Of a stretch of 64,000 nt of DNA, positions 1-12,400 are shown one piece after another. Source of the DNA: Pristionchus mayeri. Taxonomy: Eukaryota > Nematoda > Chromadorea > Rhabditida > Neodiplogasteridae. How positions within the stretch are numbered: position 1 is the first letter of the stretch; each line of letters starts with the position of its first letter. The stretch covers positions 17,896,464-17,960,463 of the forward strand of contig BTRK01000003.1 of NCBI GenBank assembly GCA_036245805.1, in the 5' to 3' direction. The notes below the pieces were generated by a model. That model did not search any database. It was not told where the DNA came from and saw only the letters and a list, made by a program, of their open reading frames with translations. The position numbers were made by a program, and so were the translations under genes.

Positions 1-412
1 CTGCCTTCGAGGACATGTTCTGGAACGTATTCGCATTAATTAACAAATTAATAATTACTAGAAACAGTGTAATCAGTAAAAAATGATTAGCGAACAGTTA
101 CAGAGAAAACGCAGCTGCTTCACTACCGTATTGCATTTCAACGTAGTTAATATTGATGACTGACTCTTTAAAATGATCTTTTTTATTTTTTCGTAAAAAT
201 TGATCAACGGTTTTACGTTTCACAAACAACGATTCCCTAAATAAAAAAGTATTTATCAACGTTCGCAATAACGTGAAAAAAAACAGATTCAACGCAACAA
301 CGGTGACTTTACAGAAACAAGAGAAACAACAAATCAACAGGTTTTGCGTAACCGCGAACAAGAATAAGGGAACAATCAATCGGCAGCTAACTCTCTTTTC
401 TCGCCCTGCCTC
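1..412. other. 3' flank of POP1, no gene seen
   Basis: This is AT-rich sequence downstream of the POP1 stop codon. The short open frames on both strands show no splice pattern, codon bias or family resemblance. It presumably holds the POP1 3' UTR and the start of the next intergenic region. Confidence 0.4.
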
Positions 413-3400
413 TCACAGCGTCAGCCTCGCCATCGACACTGCGACTCTCGCCGCGTGGTAGTACTTCGACGTCGTGTTCCTGCAGTTACCGTATCCACCT
501 AACGTAATCTAGTGTAATTCCTCACTAACCTCACCATCACCTCTCCCCTCCTCTCTCTGATCTCCTCGAGTGCCTGGATGGGCACCAATCCGATCGCCCG
601 ACCCTTGGCTGCAGTGAAGCAGAAGTCGCCACGCAGCACGCGACCACACACAGGGCTGCAGAAATCAAAGATCAAAGATCACGCAAACGCTTGGGAATGG
701 CTTATCTCATAATCCCCCACACCCTACATTGTCTCCCGTAACACCGTAACTCGTAATTCCAACTTCATGTGACAATTTCGTTCCTGTTGAATCGGTGGTG
801 CATCGAGTAAACATCTCCCCCACTCTTTCCTATGGGTTGATTCCACTCGTTCCCCGAGCATAAAAAAAATTTGAAAGTGCATATCGTGTCGACTAAAGAT
901 CCCGATGTCTCTTGTGACGACGTAACCCGTAATTCCAACGTCAAGTTACAATTTCCTGTTGAATCGGAGCTGCATTAGGTGCTCATATTCCCCTTACTTA
1001 GCCAGAGGTTGATTTTATATCGATTGGTATTGTACAATAACTGTCTAAGTGTAATTTACAGGTTGAATTCATGCGCCGAAAAACATGCTACATCACATCC
1101 TCGCCGTCAAAATAATTTCACCTGTTATTTTAAGAACACGGTGAAATTTCGCCCCTGCTGAATCGGTGCAACACCAAGTAACCAGTACCCGCGCACTTTG
1201 CCAGAGATTGATTCTTCCGAGCTCGATGCTCCAAGAACGACATTTAATAGTATCCGACATATTTAATAGTATCCGACGGCAACGATACCGTAGAAAGATC
1301 GTATCGACTAAAGATCCAAAGTACAAATCTTACCGAGTGGCGGACTCTCGATAGCTCGTCGTCGTCATCTCCTTCGCGATTCGCTCCGCGTCGGCCGCAC
1401 GCGCGCTCGCAGTCATTCTGAAATGAGATTATTATTAATTAATTAAAACCAATTGTTTTAAATAAATAATTAGATACAAAAGTGAGACGACGGTAGGCTC
1501 ATTTCTGTTTCAGTGGATGGCCAAAATCTCGAGTTCGTGGAGGTATCAGTGTCATTTGGGCAATACATTTATGGAAATCCAAACTATACAAAAATCAGCC
1601 AGATTTAATGTGGTTTCACCGTCTCTCTATACTGTTTGTTCATGGGTTTATCATTGATTATAACAGATGGAGCAGTTTAAAAAAAATTAACACTCCTGAA
1701 AACAATCATTATAAAATGGGTGAATTCATTCCGGTTTCAAAGCCAGATCATATTCTTGAGCTCTTGAGTTTTCCAATGAGATTGTGGCGCAGACTCCAAA
1801 AACCAAAAACAAACTACAATCAGACGAATCTCCCAATCGCCTAATTAACTAATGAAATTACTAGAAACCGGACGTCGTCTACTCACCTCCTTTTCTTCTG
1901 GCGCAGCTTCTTCTTCCGATTGAGCAGCGTGCGCTTGCGCTCCCTAAACATAGCAAATAATCAATATTTTAAAGCCGCTATCGCTATCGAATATCACCAG
2001 ATGTATGAGGAGCATATCATCCCAGCTCACTCACTTGGATACGGTCTTGGTGGCGAACATCTCCTTGAGCGAGATGGGCTTCTCTCTGGCCGCGGCCTCA
2101 GTCGACACCACATCCTGAATTGCGCATTCATGTTTTGCAGATGCTTAGTTTTTCGAAATCATATAAGAATTTGATTTTTCTAGCATTTTTTTAAATCTCG
2201 TAGAATTTTCGCTCTGCTTCATGCTTCATCACCAATTTGTTACACGAACTAATTCAAAATCAAATGATCTTAAAACAGGAAAAAATATTCCCTCCATCTC
2301 TGACCTTCCACATCGCATCCTGCCACTGCTTCTTCGCCTCCGTCGTCATCTCTTCCTGAGTTAACTAACTTTATTAGTATTTAAAAATTAAGATCAATAA
2401 CATGAAAAACAATAACAACAAGTCCATAAATAAATTAAAACAAACCTCCTCTACCTCCATCTCCTTCTCCTCCCCTCCTTCCTCCTTCTTCGATTGATCT
2501 TTGATCTCCGATCGGGATGGCTCCGTGTAGCTCTCGTCGCCCTTCCTCCTCTTCCTGGCCACTTCCTCCTTCTTGCCCAGACAGATGAGCGCGAATCTGC
2601 AAGATCCGGTAATATACAGAGAGTGAAACTGCAAAGAAGCAGGGATAAAAGTTGGAAAAAAGTCCCACCTTCTAGGTCTGCCTCGCTTAACGCAATCGAG
2701 CTGAACCTGCACTAGAGCGCCGGCGTTACCGGCAACCACTTCTACAATTGGAATTTTAAAAACATTCCATATTTTTGAATACTTTTAATCGATAATAGAA
2801 GCGGATTTGGCTGAGAATGAGCTCGAGCAAAAGCTCATTCTCAGCCAAACTCCATTGGTAACTCCATTTAAGCCAGACGCACCTTTGTACAGTTTCACTG
2901 CCTTCTCGCCGCCTTTTCCGCTCAGGAAAGCCGCTAGATCCTGTAACAACCTCCTGTCGCGCAGCACGTACGGTTCGATGGTCTTTGCCGCTCCATTTCC
3001 GACCTGCAAAAAAAATTGGCAAAACACAGGTCCCGGCCGGGATCGAACCGGCGGCCTTCTCCGTGTAAAGGAGACGTGATAACCACTACACCACGAGACC
3101 ACATGTTGGCTACGCTCCACAGAGCGGTAAAGAGAGCGCGTTTCTCTCTTCTCCCTCTGCCCCCTCCTCCACTCTCGGATGAGAGGGAAAACGCGCCGTT
3201 TCCCTCTAGTAAACAGCGGGGAAAATACCTTATTCCAATCAGCGAGTAGCTCCGCCCACTCGAACGAGAATGGATACTTGACTGAGAGACCGTCCCAGAA
3301 TGAAGGACGACGATTGTGTGGCCTGATGAAACCTTACTTCATTAAAAAATAATGAGGGCTGAGCGCATCATGGGAATAGTGTAGCGTCGAGTGCTGTCTT

Positions 3401-6400
3401 TAGCAAGTTCTGTCTTAAAAATGAAATCCCAAGCTATTACTGTTTCTATTTTGCGTCATGAAGTTCTCATTGAATTCCCGTTTCAAATAACGGCTACCAA
3501 CCTCGCCAGATGCTTGATCAGTTTCTCCTTCTTCTCCCTTCCCTCCTCCTCTTCTCCCGCCCGCGAGTCGACAGTGTCCGCGGGGAAGGCGGGAGTAGCG
3601 GACTCGGCGTGCGCAGCCAACTCGTCCCTGCAATTCAACCGAGTAATCGACTCACTCTGCTTTTTCAGGCTCTCTTGCTTTCTTTAATTAGCGAGAGTGT
3701 GAAATAATAGGTGAGTTATTGTTGCTCATTCAATTGGCTAGTGCACAAATTTAAAAATAGTTGTTATTGCCGATTCAAGCAGACAAGAATTGATATTTCG
3801 ATTCCGTCGGGGATTTGGTAGAACAGTGGAACGGCGATATGACAGGGCACAACTTTTGCATTGTGATGGAAATATTTTTTTGAATTCAAAAATGCTATAA
3901 CTGAAATTATGTATCAAGTGGAGGATATGGTGCAACAGTGGAGCAGCGATGCCACTAGTGACAAATTTGTACAAAAGAGACTAGAATTTCCATGATTCGA
4001 ATAGGCATCATAAATTCTTGCGATTTGAACCTTCCTTCATGGCTAACAGATGCGGATATTTTTGCTCGTGTATTTACTTCATGATCAAAAGAACGTTTCG
4101 TATTATTATTACATATTCTTTAAAAGTCGAGAGAAAAAATATTTGTTTGACCGAGAAACAGAGCGATTACCGCCAAGAGGATTACGAGTGACACATGAAT
4201 CCGCAATGTGACTGGCGAACTTCTTTGCTATTTGTTATTATTTTACCTTGCTCCATAGTATGGACTTCATAGAACATGTTCATTAACATATTTTTAGATT
4301 CATTAATATCCCCCAAAGATGATCTTTGATCTCTCACCTCAGTCCACTCGCTCTCGCCGTCCTCATCTGCAGGGCGATCCAGAGGTCGTTACCGAAGCCC
4401 GCCGGAATGATGACGTCGGCTCCTGAACAGAACAGCATCTAACCCTACCCTGGCGTACTCATCTCATTGTAAAAGAATGTGATAGCGAAGGAAACACATG
4501 ATGAACATCTAGATTGGTACTCATCTTCTAACCGATAACCTCTTTCCTACAGAACTCCTCCCTACTGTACCCTACCGTACCGCTCATGGTCATTTCCTCG
4601 GCAGCCGCACATCTCACGATGATGACGACGGGAATCTTGGCCGCCGTCTGTCGCACGAGACCACCGATGGAGGCACCCCGTAGAGAGGCCATCTCCGAGT
4701 TGGACACACGAGCCTGATGGGATTTCAATAGATTATCTTCACATCTCTCCTTCTTCATCACTAGGAAAGAACTTTCGCTATTGAAACTAAATCAGAAGTA
4801 GACAAGCTTGAAAATGAATGTAACACGCGGCTGTATTTATTTAGTGGTTTATGGCGAGGATCATGACGAGACCATCAGCTCCCTAGACCCACTGGTTCAA
4901 TACACTCCCCGTGCTGCACCAGATCACGGGAATTTCTATTCAAAATGAACATTTATGTAATAGTGCTCACACTAGTCTATGTAAACAAACGAAGGTATGA
5001 GTAGCTATCTATGTCTTTATTCACCACATTCCCTTTCCTACCGCAACCCTACCGTACCTCCATCACTCTCATTCGTCCCTCGCGGGACCAGAGGGCGGGC
5101 GAGGGCGTCGGATGGTCCACCTCGTCGGGATCGACTGCGGGCGGCGGCTGAATCGATCAATAAATGATCTGGCTACAGTATCTTCTGAGCACGGTAGATC
5201 ATCCGCTCACCACTTCTCCCGTGAGCAGTCCGCGCCTCGCTGGCCGGCCCGTGCGCGGGTCCTTCAATGATTGATTGACTACAGTACTCTACCGTACTCC
5301 TTCATAACTCCACAGATTGTAAATTATCTACAGTCTCCTACCGTACCTCGACCAGCAGCGAGATGGCCAGTCCGTCCTGCAGCTCGCCGGGCGGCACGCG
5401 GCTGTACACCTCCCGCCAGCAGGCGTGCTGCTGCCTCAATTGGAAAACCGATAGATTGACTATTCCAGTTCCATATGTTCTCTCATAGAGAGAGAGTGCT
5501 TGAGAAACGATAACAAGAAAAGATGATAGCAGTTATCTTGATAACAGTGATAACAGGACTTGCAAATTGCAGAACAATGTGCCCACTCTCTTCACGTGAT
5601 GCTACATCGCTTTTACTAACTAATAAGAATATTTAAAGATATTGAAGGGAAAACGTTTATTGAAATTATATTTTCCATATAAAACAAACGACTACTAACG
5701 AATCTACGAAACAAAAGCGATCACCCAATCGTGGAGCGCCAATCTTCCGACTTTGCGAAACAGTAATTCTCTGATTTCACTTTCCCCTTCTCGAATGCTC
5801 TTTTAGATATTAGAATATTAAAAATGTATCAGGTTGTGAAGAAAGTAATTGTAGATTTTTAAATTTTCGATTCTGCAATACCCCGTCTTTGGTTGCCGCC
5901 TGATTATCATATTGTTACTTGTGCTCTTTGAGTGCTTGGACACCCTTCCTATCGCGCGTAGGTTCAAGCCTATCCAATTGGTATTGAGGCCATAGTATGA
6001 AGACAAAGCTACATCGACAAAATGTTTTACTGAGTACGTTTCGGTCCACCAATCCATGGAAAGCTAGGATAGGGCAAATATTACATCACATGCGACAAGT
6101 ATGGCATACGGATATCACAATACAACATGTGAATCTGTTCCGCTCCGAATGGCCTGTCAGAATATACACTCATTTTTTAACTTGACCCTACCGCACATCG
6201 ACAGAAATACTTATTTTTACCGTGCATCCGTAACTATTGATATAACCATCTCAAATGTAGTGAAACGAAAAGCACTTTCCTTGGTTAACTTTAAAATATA
6301 TTTAGGTGGGCATAAAACACTTTTGCCCAAACATGTAACACTCATCATCCCGACTATGAAATTTGAACGTCGAAATTCGTTTATTACGAGTCTTCCATTT

Positions 6401-9400
6401 TCCAGGGTTGGTGAAAAGCCCCAACTTTTGTAGTTAACTGTTAAGGCTACTCTTTATGTATCACTATACGACGGGGCAAAGTCAGGGGAAAGCCCCCTTT
6501 TGAGGAAATTTATTCATTTACCGTATACCGAAAGTTGAAAATTTGACAATATTGGACTGTATTCATCAATACTGAAAATCTATGTTTTATACAAGTAGAG
6601 AAGGGATGAGTTCAAATGTTTCTCTGTGGTATGTAGCACCATAGTGTATCATGGAAGCGCACTTATTTAGAAACCAGTCTGATTGAACCTCGAAGCGGGA
6701 AACGTTATCGCTTGATAAGTATTTATTAGCTGAGGTATTCATTCAGTGATGTGTAAATCGTGCTATGTTGAGGCAGGAGCGGCGTTGGACCTATTTTTCG
6801 AAAGAACTGCACATGTGCTTCTCAATACACTATATGAAAATGTACAGCCCTTTTCGCCCACAAAATACGAGAGACGGGAAATATTTTTAGGAAAGAGTGA
6901 AAATATCACATTTGTCAAAACTTGGATTTCCCGGGTATCCCAAAAGTATGAAGCGATTGGAATACATAAATATATTGAACAAGTATACTCCTACTATATG
7001 CTATTGAGCCAGCTTGAGATCTCAAATGAAAAGAATTTTAGACGTGCTCAAACATCATGATCCAAATCTACAATTACTTTTTTCCCAACCTAATATATTT
7101 CGAGATATAAACAAACGGAAGAGATTAACTCACTGGTACTCGCTGGCAGCCTCTCCCTCTACCAGATGGAGACTCTCGGCCAGCACTCGCAGTGACTTCG
7201 GCCCCACCATACGGAGACGAACCAGCTGATCACGAAGATCCTCCACCTGCAATGCCTACCTTTTTGCCACCTCTTCTAACCCCAAACTTCCAATATCAGA
7301 TGCCTTTTTTTATTTCCTTTCAGTTCATGAGTACCTAACCCGTATTTCCTACCGTACCTTCACTCCGTTGCTTCCATCGTAGACGTCTGTGAGCACTTTT
7401 GCCCTGGCCGCCCGCCATTGGGTGATGTTCTCCGGGCTGTCCAGCTGCAAAGATCAAAGATCAACACTATCTCTCTATATCGTTTCTCGCTCTGTCCAAT
7501 CGAAAAGAGCTGAGAAAAGAAACGATTGTTTTTTCATCAAGTTGAATATACGAGTTCAACATTATGTAATCCAATATCGCAACCGCAATCCAACTACCCA
7601 GAAAGGACTTCATCGAATATATTCATTAAGAGAAGACGAATTTACACGTGTCTCCTTCCCACCTTCCTCTTCGTCTCCTCGTCCATCTCCTGTTGCTCTC
7701 TCTTCTGCAGCTCCAACAGCAGCTGCAGCTCGGCCATCACTGCAGCACGACAGGAGGGATGCACCCAGAGGGACAGCTGCGACCGACCTGCAGCACGTCC
7801 TAGTTGGACTCATTCCAGGCAATACGAGGCCAATTATCTCGCTCTCTGAGGTACCTTACGCAAGCCTGCACAACGAAATAAAAGTAGAGAGTCGTTACAC
7901 GACACTACCTCCAAATATAAAACGATATTCTTCTAAGAGTGTATTACACAATAAATGCAATCAATTTCATTCCCTGTAACAATAATTTGCAAAACACAGG
8001 TCCCGGCCGGGATCGAACCGGCGGCCTTCTCCGTGTAAAGGAGACGTGATAACCACTACACCACGAGACCACACGCCCCTTACCCTATGGACAGTAGTAT
8101 TCACCCGTGTGAATATTTCCCGAATAAAGTCAAGATATCCCGAGGAATCTATCCGTAATTTGTTGTGTGCCACAAAGAACAATAATCACATTATATATAT
8201 TTTTAATAATTCGTTAAAATGATCGTGGCGGCTTTATTGATAAGTAGCGGGTGGCCCGTTAATCAACAAGCTCGAAGCGAGAAACTCACCGCTCGCATTT
8301 TCCTTCGTCCGCTCCCAGATTCTAGATCATGGGAGTGCAAAAAAACGAACAATTGTTGCTTGGATAATCTGATTTAGTTAGTTACCAGCTAATTTATCGT
8401 TTTTATCCAATGGTAGAAGTATTGAAGAAATGTTGAAGCGCGAAGCTCTCCATTTAAAATGTCAACGGATGAACCAAAATACCGTGAATACTTTTACTGA
8501 ATGATTTTTTCATTCACGTTAAGCTGCCTAACATTACATAGATCTTATGTAAGTTTGTTAGTAATCATATTACCGAAATTCATGAGAACTATTCTCCACA
8601 TTCTGATGAACCGCATAACATACCAAAGTTGAAGCGGAAGCACAACAGCCGCAATATTCCGTTGTGAACCAAATGCTAAAGATACCTCTAAGATTTTGCG
8701 CTAGTACTAAATAAATTGTTGACGAGCTATTCATGGCACAATCGGTAGATCATATCATTGCAATTTTAGTTATATTATTTGCCGAAGCTGTGGACTCAGA
8801 ACTGTACTTTGGCTAACGTTCCGCATAATCTACCAATGATAAAAACACGAATGCCACTTTTCGCATTTCCCCATCCAATACACCTGGCATAGGTTCTAAC
8901 TCCTTAGAATGAGCGGCATTTTTTGTCTGTATCATACAAACTTTTTTCTGTACCAGACAAACTGAATCAAAGCAGCTACTTCAACACTTCTTTTACTCAA
9001 TTTTATTAATGAATTTTCAAACCCACTAGAAGCGAAAAATTGCACACATGCTAGCACCACCCATAATCTATTCCGAGTGAAACAGCAATCTCACCATCGT
9101 CGCTGGTCGACCACTGGAAGCGAGCCGGCCCGATCAGGCCACGAGGATACGCATCTGCAATCAATGAACGATACATCTCCATTCACTTTACCACGATCAA
9201 TTCCTCTCAACTCCTTCGAATAGCTTCTTATCCACAATCCATTACAGATCGATACTGTATTTTCTAGGATTAGCAATTCGAGACAAGATGTAGAGACCGC
9301 CTCTTCCTCAACTGATTTTGCGATCCGAAGAGAGACGTAGCGGTCTCGCTACCTTGTCTCAAATTTCCAACCCTAGAATTCTCTACTCGTGCCTTCTGTA

Positions 9401-12400
9401 TTCCTGTTCTACTATCCGAATATACAGCCATGAAACTGGCGTATAATGTCTCATTGACCTTTCTTGTACAGCAGTGTGTTGTCCTCTCGCTTGCCGTCCT
9501 TTCCTCCTGCTCCTCGCAGACTCATCTCCACGGAGGGAGGACAGCAGAGGGGAGAGAGCGAGGAGAGCAGAGCCGATTGGGAAGGAGCGGAGACCTGCGA
9601 AGGAGATGTTGTCATTCGTTACCAAGGAATTTAAAAAAAATGATATTTGAGAAATATTTAAGAAGCGGATAAAAGGGTTTTTTAAACATTTTATTTGTTT
9701 GTTAGTTACACACTTCGTTGGAGAACGATTGAAGCAAGACTGATTTCCCCGTACAATAAGCGTATGCAGAAACCGTAGTCCAATGGGAACATTTCCTAAA
9801 CATTCGACCACTAAATAAATCAGTCGATCACGAATTATCTCGAGTCATAATTAAAACCAATGTTACGCGCAAATGTTATGAGAGAAAAGCAGTTCGACCG
9901 GATGATTCTGACCTAATGCCGCTGAAATTAATGATTTCATTTAGAGTTATGTATCCAGTACGCATTACTTTGGGGAAGTCACTAATCCCGTATCATTAGC
10001 CTGACGCGCCAATGCACCAGGCTGACCCAACACTGATTAGGAAAGCACTTTTCAACATTGCCGACTTGAGTAATGTCATCGGGTATTTCAATAAGCCGAC
10101 CCCTTCCCACTGACTTTTTCTTAAGGGCCATCCGATGATAAAGGTTAAAAAAAAGATGAAAGAATCTCTCACCAGTAGGCAGTTGAGGTAGCTCTTGTCC
10201 CTCACCACGGCCCCTCTTCTGGTCGTCCTGTAGATGGGACGGAAAGCGCGCTGGAAGCTACGGTCGGGCAGTCGATAGCCCCATCTGGAACAATTTTATT
10301 TAAAACACGTTCTCTGTAACAACGCAGGGGGTATGGCACAACTCCGCCAAAATGATCCTGCCGGGCTCAAACTTTCAGAATATGACCAGTAGGGACCAAT
10401 AATCTTTCATACTGGAGTTGAAGCCAAAATATCGATTTTGATCTACAAAAATCGATAATTTCAAATTTTAGATTTCGACGTCGTGTTATATATCATTCGA
10501 AAGAGCCAATCTTCAATATTTGAGCATCAAAAATCGGGGCTTCGAATCATTGGTGGAGGTCTTTGCCACCGATTCCTATTCATGGCTGTCTATACTATAT
10601 CATTTGTGCAGCCAACACGTGTAATGATTTTGAAAGGTGAGTTAGCAGCAGGGGAATATATGATTTCAGTGGTGGAAAGCGTAATTTGAGAAACATGAAA
10701 ATGCATTTGCAACGCTGTGGAAACTACTGATATATGTTCAACAAGACCGCGTATGAATCATTTTGACGATTTGGATGTGTATCATTAGTAAACAGTGAAG
10801 ATCAATTGGTCTAAAAGTTGAAAAATCGATGGAAGTTGTCATTTCGAGCGCTATTTTCAGTTCTTCGTCACTGAAAATATGGCGATTTCATAAGTTTATC
10901 GTATTCTACGATTAATTTGGCACAAAATATGTCGGAACTGGAGGGCGGGGGTGACTTTAAGAGGGGTAGTTTTGGCGATGTATGTGCAAATGAACGAAAA
11001 TTTTCGCAATTTGATCGATTTCTCGCCTGCATATAGATTATTTTTGACAAAAAAGTGGATTATTGTATAACTTTTCACGCTCTTTCGAATGATGCATAAC
11101 ATGAGGTCGAAATCTAAAATTTGAAATTATCGATTTTTGTAGATCAAAATCGATATTTTGGCTTCAACTCCAGTATGTAAGATTATTGGTCCCTAGTGAT
11201 TATATTCTGAAGGATTGAGCTACTGGCAATCATTTTGCCGGAGTTGTGCCACTATCTCACCATTTTGCTGCGTTCTTACAGAGAACACGTTTTAAATAAT
11301 TATTTAAAACAGCATTTAGGGCTGAAATATTTTTTTTGTGATTGCAATATCATAGCGAAACTATCAAATCTCAAAATGATGTGCACAATTAACAACTCGT
11401 TGAAACTCAACATCGAATAGTGCAAATTCAAAAGACCTACTCTTTCTTTCATAAGCCCATCTCTATATCCCTGAGTAATCTCCCTTTCTGATAAGATAGG
11501 TTACGATACAGATAGATTCATCCACTGCTCACCTCAATACTAGGTCGGATGAGAACAACAAAAATGCCCTTCCGTAGTATTTTCGCAGAGGACCTTTTGA
11601 CAGCGTGGGAACCTAATGTGAAAGTACTGGAGAAGGGTACATTTTTTGGTTCTCATCCGACGTTTCTTATCCGATCCTCTAGGTTCTCTAGTGCCCTCAC
11701 CTCTCGATCATGTGGAATCGCTTGGCGTGCCACACGTGCGTTTCCAGCCACGCGTGCGACCGCTGACGACGCACGTAGTTCTGAAGAGAGGGGAATGATC
11801 TCACTCGCTCCAGTTCCCATCGTTTCTTCTCTCCCTCTCTAACTGCGTGACATTCGAGACAGTTCATGAAGTGTAGAAAGTAAGTTGAAGCAACGAAGAG
11901 TGGAAACTGGAGGTTTCCGTTTCGAAGCCCATGAGTTATAGGTTTCACAATTGTTATATGGATGGCGCTAGTGATGGACGTCGATCGTTGTGATTGTCCT
12001 AGTTGAACAACAACTGCTCTCAAAAGGGCGCAAATACCGGGCATTAAAATGTCAAAGCACATGGCATTATCACCGATTGTAGCTTTACTAGCAGCCTATG
12101 ATTAACTAAAGCAGGGAATAGCGACCGTGCTTCGTTCAGGAGTTGAAAAGCATCATAAACTATCATCTTCGATCTTCAAATATTCTGTTTTTTTCACCTA
12201 CACACTCAGTTCGACCAATCAGGAAGAGTGTCAGCATGAGAAGCGCAGAGAGTACAATAGAGAAAGTAAAAGTCTCACCAGCAGTAGATTCCTCGGTCGT
12301 CTCCTGGCGAATCTCGAGGGCGGCTTCGCGCGGTGCTTCGATCGCTCCAGGAACGGACGGGCGAACGCACGCAATCTGTAAGGTATTACGGTAGGGTACG

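Noticed and set aside
7389..7979. 196-codon plus-strand ORF
   Set aside because: It overlaps two POP1 exons in antisense and runs through an intron; no independent support.
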